DNA from: Candidatus Liptonbacteria bacterium
GTDB taxonomy: Bacteria; Patescibacteriota; Minisyncoccia; UBA6257; 2-01-FULL-56-20
DNA length: 44,380 nucleotides
Assembly (NCBI GenBank): GCA_016186635.1
Contig: JACPLI010000024.1
Span: 1 to 44,380 of the forward strand
Direction of reading: 5' to 3'
This document shows positions 1 through 6,213 of this stretch, in pieces. Both the position numbers and the translations under genes were made by a program. Under the pieces are notes generated by a model, which saw only the letters and a list, made by a program, of their open reading frames with translations, was not told where the DNA came from and did not search any database. Position 1 is the stretch's first letter. The number at the start of each line of letters is the position of its first letter.

Positions 1-137
1 CGGGCAGCACGTCCCGCAGGCACCTCGAGGACGAAGAAGCGGACGAGGCGCAGCACATCCCGATTCCCGAGACGGCTTCCTTTGATGAGTTTGCGGGGCA
101 CGAGTTAAGCATAGAAAAGGTCAAACATCTGTACTAG
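1..137 (+). CDS. C-terminal fragment of an unidentified protein (5' end outside window)
   Basis: An open frame runs from the window edge (first full codon at base 3) to a TAG at 135-137, giving about 44 residues. The fragment is acidic (LEDEEADEAQ) and ends in VEKVKHLY-like sequence (EKVKHLY). It is too short to assign to a family. The last bases plus the following TCCC match, in inverted orientation, the 3' end of the transposase-like fragment at the right edge of the window, so the last residues may be encoded by a repeat. A terminator-like hairpin follows 25 bp downstream, consistent with a real gene end. Confidence 0.5.
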   Translation, partial: GSTSRRHLEDEEADEAQHIPIPETASFDEFAGHELSIEKVKHLY

Positions 138-163
138 TCCCAAAATTTATTTACAAAAATGAG

Positions 164-214
164 CACCCCGCCGTCCTTCATTATTATAATTGCGGTGGCG
201 GGGCGCCATTTTTA
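164..214 (+). terminator. Probable intrinsic terminator
   Basis: The arms CCCCGCC and GGCGGGG are separated by about 23 bases and followed by ATTTTTAT. It lies directly after the stop codon of the left-edge gene and before the next plus-strand gene. The loop is long, so efficiency is uncertain. Confidence 0.5.
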
Positions 215-264
215 TAGAACCTAGAAACTAAGATTCAGAATCTAGAATAACACTGCAAATATTA

Positions 265-273
265 TGCTATGAT
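265..273 (+). promoter_or_regulatory. Possible extended -10 promoter element
   Basis: TGCTATGAT fits the TGnTATAAT extended -10 form and lies about 43 bp before the ATG at 316. No good -35 box is visible, and the gene has no clear Shine-Dalgarno sequence. This is a weak call based on one motif. Confidence 0.25.
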
Positions 274-315
274 TGGGGAAATGTCAATTGAGCGTATGGA
301 TGTAGAATAAAAAAT

Positions 316-1740
316 ATGAATAATAAGCAAAAATCCTTTATTGCCTTTATTTTCCTCGCTTTTTTGATTGTAACCCCTGTCTCCGCTTCGATATTCACCG
401 ACAACCTTTACTTTGGCATTGAAGGAAGCTCTCAAGTATCGAAACTTCAGGAGTTCCTTACTGTGCAAGAGTTGTATTCCGGACCTATCACGGGGAATTT
501 CTATTCTCTTACCCTTAACGCGCTAAAGAAGTTTCAGGAGAAGGAGGGTATCACTCCGGCTGCAGGTTATTTTGGTCCCGTTACCCGGGAAAAGGCAAAT
601 GGGATATTGAGCAAGGACATCAGAGAGTCGAATAAGCAGGCAGTCGTAGAAACAAACTCCGTGCCTATTGTAGCAACGAGCACTGTGCAACTGCAATTGG
701 ACGCGCTTTTGAAGCAGGTGGCGCTTCTCCAGCAGCAGATTGCAGAACAGCAAAAAACTTCCCAAGCAGTGCAGAATCTCCAAACGAAGGTGGAGCAACA
801 GACGCAGGTGATTCAGGAGCAGAAGCAGACAATTGAGCAGATTCAGAAGAATACGAATCCTCCTTCTGTCGTAAAAGCCCCGCAGGGGATGGAGTATGGG
901 CCTGATGGTGTGTTGCAGTGGATGGTGCCTGCGACACCAGTTCCTACACAATTTCCCCCAACTCCGCAAGAGCAAAGTACAATGTTGCCCATAAATACTC
1001 CTCTTCCAGCCCCCGTTTCTGCTCCGCAAACAGTCGAGGTTTCATTAGCGTCATTGGGAGAACTCAAAATATACAAAGTTGGCACGTCGGCGGTGTGGTT
1101 CCACTTTAATCCTTTATCATCAGGGACGTATATACTTTTTTCCAAAGATGGAATTGCTCCATACGAAAAAAGTTTGGGAAAGATTGGGCCATTGGAATCG
1201 AATACTGACTACGTTATTCATGCAAAAGTGCAGAAAGGAAACAGCGTCGCGCTGGTGAAGTTTCCTATCAAAACAAAAATGTCTGTGAGATGTTCTTTCA
1301 GGAACGAAAACGGAAATGATACAGTAAATAATATAGCGGGGTTGATGTATAACGTAGGTCGGGAAACTAATATAAATTGTTACTTTTCATCACAAGGACA
1401 ATCTCCGAATTACATTGATATAAAATCCTTAAACTTTCTGCTTGAAGGAGGATGGGGCGCGAATAGCGCCGCTCCAATACGCTATGAGTTTGTATTGAGG
1501 GACATTGGATTCAAAAAAATTTTCATTTCAGAGAGTCAAGGTACGGACGGGAACTTCTTATTCCGTGGCGTTCGCTTTGAGGCGCCAGTATCGTTCAGGC
1601 TCACGAAAGACGAACGTGGACGTAGTTTGCAACTGTACATATCTTCCAATGTTATTCCCGGACCAGCATTGAAATTAGAATCTTGGACGTTTGAGGCGGA
1701 GGGAAAGGAATACACATATGCGTTGTCAGATATGGATTAG
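316..1740 (+). CDS. Secreted or membrane-anchored peptidoglycan-binding protein with coiled coil
   Basis: 474 aa. Residues 1-25 form a signal peptide or N-terminal anchor (FIAFIFLAFLIVTPVSAS). Residues 35-95 fit the peptidoglycan-binding PG_binding_1 fold (LQEFLTVQELYSGPITG ... ALKKFQ ... GYFGPVTREKA). Residues 125-180 are a Gln/Lys-rich heptad coiled coil, followed by a Pro/Thr-rich linker to about residue 240. The C-terminal ~230 residues are unrecognised and look beta-rich, with only two cysteines. The likely role is a cell-envelope structural protein bound to murein through its N-terminal domain; the C-terminal role is unknown. It is a single gene on the plus strand and more AT-rich by eye than the murG/gltX region. 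Confidence 0.85.
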   Translation: MNNKQKSFIAFIFLAFLIVTPVSASIFTDNLYFGIEGSSQVSKLQEFLTVQELYSGPITGNFYSLTLNALKKFQEKEGITPAAGYFGPVTREKANGILSKDIRESNKQAVVETNSVPIVATSTVQLQLDALLKQVALLQQQIAEQQKTSQAVQNLQTKVEQQTQVIQEQKQTIEQIQKNTNPPSVVKAPQGMEYGPDGVLQWMVPATPVPTQFPPTPQEQSTMLPINTPLPAPVSAPQTVEVSLASLGELKIYKVGTSAVWFHFNPLSSGTYILFSKDGIAPYEKSLGKIGPLESNTDYVIHAKVQKGNSVALVKFPIKTKMSVRCSFRNENGNDTVNNIAGLMYNVGRETNINCYFSSQGQSPNYIDIKSLNFLLEGGWGANSAAPIRYEFVLRDIGFKKIFISESQGTDGNFLFRGVRFEAPVSFRLTKDERGRSLQLYISSNVIPGPALKLESWTFEAEGKEYTYALSDMD

Positions 1741-1773
1741 GGAGACATTGCGTGTAGTTTCCATACTATCACT

Positions 1774-2493
1774 ATGAATACCCAACAAACTTTAATTTTG
1801 GACATCGAAACCATCGGCGAAGATTACGACGTGCTCGACAAAGCGACGCAGGAATCCCTTACCCGGTGGATCAAGAAGGAATCCAGCTCCGAGGAGGAAT
1901 ATAAGATCGCGCTCGAGGAGTTGAAGGCCGGGCTCGGCTTTTCTCCGCTTACGGGCTCGATAGTGGCGATAGGCATTTTGGATTATCACAAGAACGAGGG
2001 CGCGGTGTATTTTCAGGCACCCGGCGCACAATATGACGAAACAAAAGAAGACGGAATTCTCTTTAAGGCGATGGAGGAAAAGGAGATGCTCGAGAAGTTT
2101 TGGGAGGTTGCGCGGAAGTGCCAAGTGTTTGTGACATTCAACGGGCGGTCATTCGACATCCCGTTTCTCTTTATACGCTCGGCGGTGCACGGCATCCGTC
2201 CGTCGAAAGACCTTATGCGCGGGCGGTATCTCTACCAGAACAATCCCGATGCGCTCCACATTGACCTTTTGGAGCAGCTTACTTTTTATGGGGCAACGCG
2301 CCGGAAGGGGAGTTTGCACCTCTGGGCGCGGGCATTCGGCATCGAGAGCCCCAAAGCGGCGGGGGTGACGGGGGATGACGTGGGGCCGCTTTTCAAAAAG
2401 AAGAAGTTTTTAGAAATCGCGAAGTACAACGTGGGTGACCTCCGCGCCACGCGGGCGCTCTATGAGAAGTGGAAAACACTACTCAGCTTTTAG
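1774..2493 (+). CDS. Predicted 3'-5' exonuclease, DnaQ/PolB-like, DEDDy type
   Basis: 239 aa. The three exonuclease motifs are visible: Exo I LDIET (residues 9-13), Exo II TFNGRSFDIPFL near 120-131, and Exo III YNVGDLRAT near 218-226, where the YxxxD spacing marks the DEDDy class. This matches the stand-alone proofreading-like exonucleases related to the PolB exonuclease domain (DNA_pol_B_exo2 type). No polymerase domain is attached. The protein should degrade single-stranded DNA or RNA 3'-5' with two divalent metal ions, probably in repair. It starts 33 bp after the preceding stop and may share its transcript. The family call is firm; the exact substrate is not known. Confidence 0.88.
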   Translation: MNTQQTLILDIETIGEDYDVLDKATQESLTRWIKKESSSEEEYKIALEELKAGLGFSPLTGSIVAIGILDYHKNEGAVYFQAPGAQYDETKEDGILFKAMEEKEMLEKFWEVARKCQVFVTFNGRSFDIPFLFIRSAVHGIRPSKDLMRGRYLYQNNPDALHIDLLEQLTFYGATRRKGSLHLWARAFGIESPKAAGVTGDDVGPLFKKKKFLEIAKYNVGDLRATRALYEKWKTLLSF

Positions 2494-2520
2494 CGTTAAG
2501 CGTTAAGTTTTGTAGCAACT

Positions 2521-2593
2521 ATCACACGAAATTACGAACAACTGCCGAATATACGAATTCGTATTTTCGTAGCGATTCGTAAATTTGTGCGAT
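2521..2593. repeat. Palindromic intergenic element, family E, copy 1
   Basis: The arms ATCACACGAAATTACGAA and TTCGTAAATTTGTGCGAT are near-perfect inverted copies, with an inner palindrome around ATACGAATTCGTAT. Related copies are at 18101-18177 and 33546-33642. It ends 9 bp before the ATG at 2603. Confidence 0.8.
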
Positions 2594-2602
2594 GATACTC
2601 CT

Positions 2603-2788
2603 ATGAATCTCTATTATCGATTCAAAAACTGGTGCGTCGCCAACAAGCAGGAACTCGGCTTCGGCGCCGTTATTTTCCTTGTTGCGACGGCGAGTTTTGG
2701 TTTAGGATACCTTGCAAACAGGGAGAATACGCGAGCGCCGATTGTGATTGAGCAGTGCGCGAGCTCTACTCCATCGACTGTGAAATAA
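2603..2788 (+). CDS. Short single-pass membrane protein, probably truncated
   Basis: 61 aa from the ATG at 2603. The ORF track starts at an upstream TTG inside the palindrome, which I do not favour. One membrane segment is clear (FGAVIFLVATASFGLGYLA), followed by a short polar end containing APIVIEQC. From memory, Parcubacteria have longer proteins with this N-terminus followed by a Cys/His-containing extracellular domain. Here the frame stops straight after the conserved stretch and a perfect 34-bp palindrome follows, so this may be a shortened version. Function unknown. Confidence 0.6.
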   Translation: MNLYYRFKNWCVANKQELGFGAVIFLVATASFGLGYLANRENTRAPIVIEQCASSTPSTVK

Positions 2789-2794
2789 TGCCTC

Positions 2795-2828
2795 TGTCAT
2801 AAAGTTGACGATCGTCAACTTTATGACA
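2795..2828. repeat. Perfect 34-bp palindrome between convergent genes, possible bidirectional terminator
   Basis: The arm TGTCATAAAGTTGACGA is followed directly by its exact reverse complement. It sits 6 bp after the stop at 2788 and 1 bp before the stop of the minus-strand gene at 2830, the right position for a two-way transcription stop. It has no long T tract. Confidence 0.75.
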
Positions 2829-2829
2829 A

Positions 2830-3849
2830 CTAACTCATGTGCGCGTGCTGGGGCCAGCGTGAGCGGGTGTAGGATTCCACTTCGCTCAAGCGAAGCGGGG
2901 TGCTCACGTTTCCGGTGCGCACATAGAAGTGCTCGTCGTTGTTGTCGAGCCGCAAGTAGACCGGCGCGGCGCTGGGCTCGACGTCTACCACGCATACCTC
3001 CTTTCCCTCGAGCGCATGGAAGCGGAGACGGGCAAGGTGGCGGAACTCCGCGCCAATCATCTTGTTGAATACTTGCGTAAAATGATTCTCGAATCCGTCG
3101 CGGTCCTGCCGCCCGATGGTGGCATAGTCATAGTGGATTCCCACGGGCCGTCTCGCGTCGTCCACGCCGAGCACGAGGTGCCCGCCGCTTGAGTTAAGGA
3201 ATGCGGCGATGGTTTTGAGCGCAGTCCGCTCAATCTCGCGGTTTACCTGTTTTGTGCGGTGGTCGAAGCGGAGCGATGACTTGAACTCGAGCCGGTCGTG
3301 CTCTCCCTCGGCAAGAAGGTGAGAGACGGTCGGTTGTTCGCGCGGCGCTTGCTCGTTCACGGGGCGGGCGGTGAGCGATTTTTCGATGACGGCAAGCACT
3401 GTTTCGGGGCGTGAGATGTCCGCAAGCGTGAGCACGTGCGCGGAGGCGTTCTCGCGGATATGAATAGTGCCGTAGTGAAGGAGGTTCTTGAAGGGGCCGG
3501 AATGAATGGTAAACGACATTGACGTGTGGAGCGGCGTCATCGTGCTTTGCTTGAAAAATACCCCGCGCGTGTGGAGAATCGCGCCCGGGCGGATGACGTA
3601 GGACTCGTAATACCAGCAGAGGAATGCGTAGACGGTAATCACGAACTGCGCGCCGGAGAGGAGGAGGAACTTGAGCGCTTGATAGGAGATGAGGTCGGGG
3701 AGAAGAGGAATTTGCAGGAAAAATTCGTACTTGTAATTTCCGAGCGCCGCCGCGAGGTAATAGGCGACGAAGGCGCAAAGCTCAATGAGCACAAGCGTCC
3801 GGATGACCACAATCGGGCTCCGTTTGATGCTTACCTCTCCGTTCGTCAT
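2830..3849 (-). CDS. Membrane protein with PH-like domain and C-terminal Schlafen AlbA_2 domain
   Basis: 339 aa from the ATG at 3849; an upstream start at 3918 would add 23 residues. Two membrane helices lie near residues 15-35 (VVIRTLVLIELCAFVAYYLAA) and 55-80. A bPH2-like segment follows (YYESYVIRPGAILHTRGVFF ... LLHYGTIHI, about 85-140). The C-terminal half fits the AlbA_2 domain of Schlafen-like proteins (EFKSSLRFD, FLNSSGGHLVLGVDD). In other proteins AlbA_2 domains are linked to RNA or DNA binding or cleavage. Coupling one to a membrane and PH-like module suggests a membrane-tethered nucleic-acid effector, which is inference. It converges on the plus-strand gene before it. Confidence 0.75.
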   Translation of the reverse strand: MTNGEVSIKRSPIVVIRTLVLIELCAFVAYYLAAALGNYKYEFFLQIPLLPDLISYQALKFLLLSGAQFVITVYAFLCWYYESYVIRPGAILHTRGVFFKQSTMTPLHTSMSFTIHSGPFKNLLHYGTIHIRENASAHVLTLADISRPETVLAVIEKSLTARPVNEQAPREQPTVSHLLAEGEHDRLEFKSSLRFDHRTKQVNREIERTALKTIAAFLNSSGGHLVLGVDDARRPVGIHYDYATIGRQDRDGFENHFTQVFNKMIGAEFRHLARLRFHALEGKEVCVVDVEPSAAPVYLRLDNNDEHFYVRTGNVSTPLRLSEVESYTRSRWPQHAHMS

Positions 3850-3947
3850 ATATGAGCAGTCTATGCCGAAATGAGGTTTGGGGGAAGGGAGGGGGATAGT
3901 GCGAGACCCCTTGCGCACCCTGCGATTTCTGGTACTCTTTGATAGGT

Positions 3948-3973
3948 TTTGATTTCCGCACTTACCGGGAAAT
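3948..3973. repeat. Short inverted repeat upstream of the TyrA-like gene
   Basis: TGATTTCC and GGAAATCA enclose a 10-base loop. The hairpin lies in the ~200-bp gap between the divergent genes at 3849 and 4049. It could be a leader structure or an operator. There is no further support for either. Confidence 0.35.
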
Positions 3974-4037
3974 CAGCCTGCGCGCCGCGTGGCGAATGCA
4001 GGATTAACAGGTAAAAACCGGAGTTGTCAATGACTCT

Positions 4038-4043
4038 AGGAGG
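4038..4043 (+). promoter_or_regulatory. Strong Shine-Dalgarno site
   Basis: AGGAGG lies 5 nt before the ATG at 4049. It is notable because I see no comparable site before the other genes I checked in this window. It fixes the start of the TyrA-like gene. Confidence 0.85.
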
Positions 4044-4048
4044 ATAGG

Positions 4049-5143
4049 ATGAAAAAGAAAAAACTGACATTAGGAGTCATCGGAGACGCCGGTAAATGCG
4101 GCCGATGGTTCCGGAGTTGGGGAAAGCGAAAGGGGTACAAAGTCATCGGTTCTGATGTGGGCACCATGCTCTCTAACCGAGATGTGGCGAGAGGCGCGGA
4201 CATAATCATTGTCGCAGTCCTCCCCATGAAGAATGCGCCTCTTGTGATAAGAGAGATAGCCCCCGTATTGGGCAAGAAGAAGTTTCTCATCTGCATCACT
4301 TCCGTAAAGACCTATGAGGTCAGAGCAATACGGCGGGAAGTAAGATGCGAGGCAGTTGCAATTCACCATTTTTGCTCGCCAACAGTGCCGAACTGGAGAG
4401 GGCAAAATGTGGCAGTCTGCGAAATACGGCTCTCGAAGTGGCGCGTATGGGTTGAGGTAGAGTTCCTCCGAGATTTAGAGGCGACAGTAACGCAAACTAC
4501 TGCGCCTAAGCACGACCGCTATACGAGCGTTACTCAAAACGCGCCTCACTCGATCTCAATCGCGCTTGTTTCGATGATGCGGACGCTCGGCGGTGTTGTT
4601 TTTGCGGAAAGCATGCGATATTCGAGCCCCGTCTATCGCCTACTGCTGATTGGAGCAGGCAGGGTGTTGAGCCAGGATCCTCGGTTGCTCGCCGAGATGC
4701 AGATGACTAATCCCAACGTCCCTAAAATGCTCCGGAAGCTTGAGGGGAGCATCCGCCGCCTGCGTGTTTGGATCCAAGAGAGAAACCTCCATCGTATCTT
4801 AGAGGAGATTGCACTTGACCAGGAATATCTCGGGACGACGTACATCAAAACTTCCTCCGGATTCTTCAACAACCTGAACAGCATGATGGCAAACATTCTT
4901 GCTGAAGGGGGTTCCGAGCGTCTCCTCGTGGTTCGCAACAGCGATGACAGGCCTGGAGATCTCTACCGTGTACTTCAAGTGTTTGCAAGAAGGAGAATCA
5001 ATTTATTCTTCATCTACTCACTCGAGGCGGGACATAAAAGTTTCCGATTCTTTTTTGGTGTTGATCGAGACAGGTCTTCGCCAGAAGTACAGCGAGCACT
5101 CACGGCGGTCCGTTCCCTGAAAGGCATTGAAATCGAACGCTAG
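4049..5143 (+). CDS. Prephenate dehydrogenase-like (TyrA family) protein with C-terminal ACT-like domain
   Basis: 364 aa. The N-terminus has a Rossmann nucleotide-binding pattern (LGVIGDAGKCGRWF, residues 8-21) followed by ARGADIIIVAVLPMK and an HHFCSPTVPNW segment, in the style of the prephenate dehydrogenase NAD domain and its following His region. The middle is helical. Residues ~290-360 (RPGDLYRVLQVFARRRINLF ... FRFFFGVD) resemble the ACT domain of prephenate dehydratases, which senses phenylalanine. The likely reaction is oxidative decarboxylation of prephenate in tyrosine synthesis, but no other aromatic pathway gene is nearby and CPR genomes usually lack the pathway. The true substrate is therefore open. 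The strong ribosome site and isolated setting are compatible with acquisition by transfer. Confidence 0.7.
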   Translation: MKKKKLTLGVIGDAGKCGRWFRSWGKRKGYKVIGSDVGTMLSNRDVARGADIIIVAVLPMKNAPLVIREIAPVLGKKKFLICITSVKTYEVRAIRREVRCEAVAIHHFCSPTVPNWRGQNVAVCEIRLSKWRVWVEVEFLRDLEATVTQTTAPKHDRYTSVTQNAPHSISIALVSMMRTLGGVVFAESMRYSSPVYRLLLIGAGRVLSQDPRLLAEMQMTNPNVPKMLRKLEGSIRRLRVWIQERNLHRILEEIALDQEYLGTTYIKTSSGFFNNLNSMMANILAEGGSERLLVVRNSDDRPGDLYRVLQVFARRRINLFFIYSLEAGHKSFRFFFGVDRDRSSPEVQRALTAVRSLKGIEIER

Positions 5144-5165
5144 AATGAAAATGCAGTTCATCAAC

Positions 5166-5197
5166 CAAAAGGCGCTAACGAAAATCGGGCGCCTTTT
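5166..5197 (+). terminator. Probable intrinsic terminator after the TyrA-like gene
   Basis: AAAAGGCGC pairs with GCGCCTTTT across a 13-base loop, 23 bp after the stop codon. The stem ends in a T run on the plus strand and would also work on the minus strand. Confidence 0.65.
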
Positions 5198-5237
5198 GAA
5201 ATTGCGGGGCACTATACTGCTACTATTAAAAAACCTT

Positions 5238-5282
5238 AAGATACCCTACCCGTTTTAGCCAAAATTCATTTTCCCATTCCCA
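5238..5282 (-). pseudogene. Vestigial second copy of the nuclease gene's 3' end
   Basis: On the minus strand this stretch reads WEWENEFWLKRVGYL, nearly the same as the end of the following nuclease gene (WEWENEFWLKKIGYL). The DNA copies are 95 bp apart and match at most positions. Only the tail survives and no start or upstream coding sequence is attached. It looks like a recombination scar or decayed duplicate. Confidence 0.7.
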
Positions 5283-5303
5283 CCCTTCGACAAGCTCAGG
5301 GTG
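5281..5303. repeat. Hairpin repeat containing TTCGACAAGCTCAG
   Basis: CACCCT and AGGGTG flank TCGACAAGCTC. It lies between the nuclease stop and the vestigial tail copy. The word CTTCGACAAGCTCAGGGTGA is, from memory, a common dispersed hairpin in many draft genomes. Confidence 0.6.
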
Positions 5304-5323
5304 AAGTTGACGCCTTGCTTTTT

Positions 5324-6118
5324 TCATTTGCCTAGATATCCTATTTTTTTTAGCCAGAACTCATTCTCCCATTCCCACAGGCGCTTTGCGCCCAAGAACG
5401 CCTCAAAATCGCTTTGCCAATAGGGGAATTCCTTGAGTTCGATTTCGCCCTTAAGCGCGGACCACTCGTGTTCGTGCTCGGGAATGCCGTTTGTGCGCCC
5501 CGCGAATCCGTTTGCGCCGCGCGGCTGGCGAATTTTCTCGCGCCCCCCCTTGAGCCGCCGAGTTGCGCCGCAGAGCGTGCACGTTTGGATTTGGTCAATC
5601 CGCAATATCCAGCGGGTTTGAAGATTCGAGAAGCTGCCCTTGAGGGCATCCATGTACGCGCTCGTTTGGAGGTTGTAATCGCGGTAAATTGCTTGCGAGG
5701 TTTTGATGTCCAAGACGCCGAATTTGCCGTCAATCAAAGCCAAGGCGTCCACCGTACCCGCATACCGCTCGCCGTAATGCACCACGCGGCGCTCGACGAG
5801 TTCGGGGGATACTTGGATATTCTTTCTATCAAGGAATTCCATAAATGAATTCACCGCGGGCTTTACCGATTCTGGAATTTCAGGATTCTTGCCGAGGAGG
5901 ATGCCCTCTACCGTTTCATGAATAAGCGTGCCTTCCTCGGCGGATTTTTGCGTGACATCCTGCGCCGCTTTGAAGTTTTCCGCCTCCGCGTAGAAACGCA
6001 AAAGCGCCGGCTTCGCCTTTATCGAGACGATCTTCGTCACGCGCGGGTACCACACGTTGTCAATCGTGTAACCGCTTGCTTCCTTGAAGCTGGCTTCGTC
6101 TTTAAATGAATCAAACAT
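5324..6118 (-). CDS. PD-(D/E)XK superfamily nuclease, RecB/Cas4-like
   Basis: 264 aa. The core reads YAGTVDALALIDGKFGVLDI followed by KTS. The D of GTVD, the DxK of LDIKTS and the downstream QTSAYMDAL (QxxxY) are the RecB-family motifs, at about residues 118-155. An N-terminal helical part contains E/H residues (GTLIHETVEGILL) that usually complete the site. A CxxC plus HEHEW segment near 180-220 could bind a metal but lacks the four-cysteine iron-sulfur pattern of classical Cas4. There is no cas neighbour, so a DNA repair or processing role is more likely. It begins right beside a palindromic element that separates it from murC. Confidence 0.8.
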   Translation of the reverse strand: MFDSFKDEASFKEASGYTIDNVWYPRVTKIVSIKAKPALLRFYAEAENFKAAQDVTQKSAEEGTLIHETVEGILLGKNPEIPESVKPAVNSFMEFLDRKNIQVSPELVERRVVHYGERYAGTVDALALIDGKFGVLDIKTSQAIYRDYNLQTSAYMDALKGSFSNLQTRWILRIDQIQTCTLCGATRRLKGGREKIRQPRGANGFAGRTNGIPEHEHEWSALKGEIELKEFPYWQSDFEAFLGAKRLWEWENEFWLKKIGYLGK

Positions 6119-6119
6119 G

Positions 6120-6213
6120 AAGGAGTAATCGCGAATAACGCGAATTAAGGCAAATAACGCAAATCCATTCGCATTATTGAAATCAATATTAGCATTATTC
6201 GCGATTACTCCTT
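6120..6213. repeat. Palindromic element, family GGAGTAATCGCG, copy 1 (overlaps murC end)
   Basis: AAGGAGTAATCGCGAATAA at one end is the exact reverse complement of TTATTCGCGATTACTCCTT at the other. The inner part is itself made of GAATTAAGG/GCATTATT words. The right arm encodes the last residues and stop of murC (RSNRE then TAA). Related copies are at 12267-12410, 21696-21816 and, in part, 30026-30072. Confidence 0.9.

Noticed and set aside
2929-3855. Plus-strand ORFs opposite the AlbA_2 membrane protein
   Set aside because: They are antisense shadows with no recognisable domain, while the minus strand gives membrane helices and AlbA_2 motifs.
5324-6118. Cas4 and a CRISPR locus
   Set aside because: The nuclease has RecB motifs but not the four-cysteine cluster of classical Cas4, and no repeat-spacer array or cas gene is present. 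The many palindromes are not spaced like CRISPR repeats.
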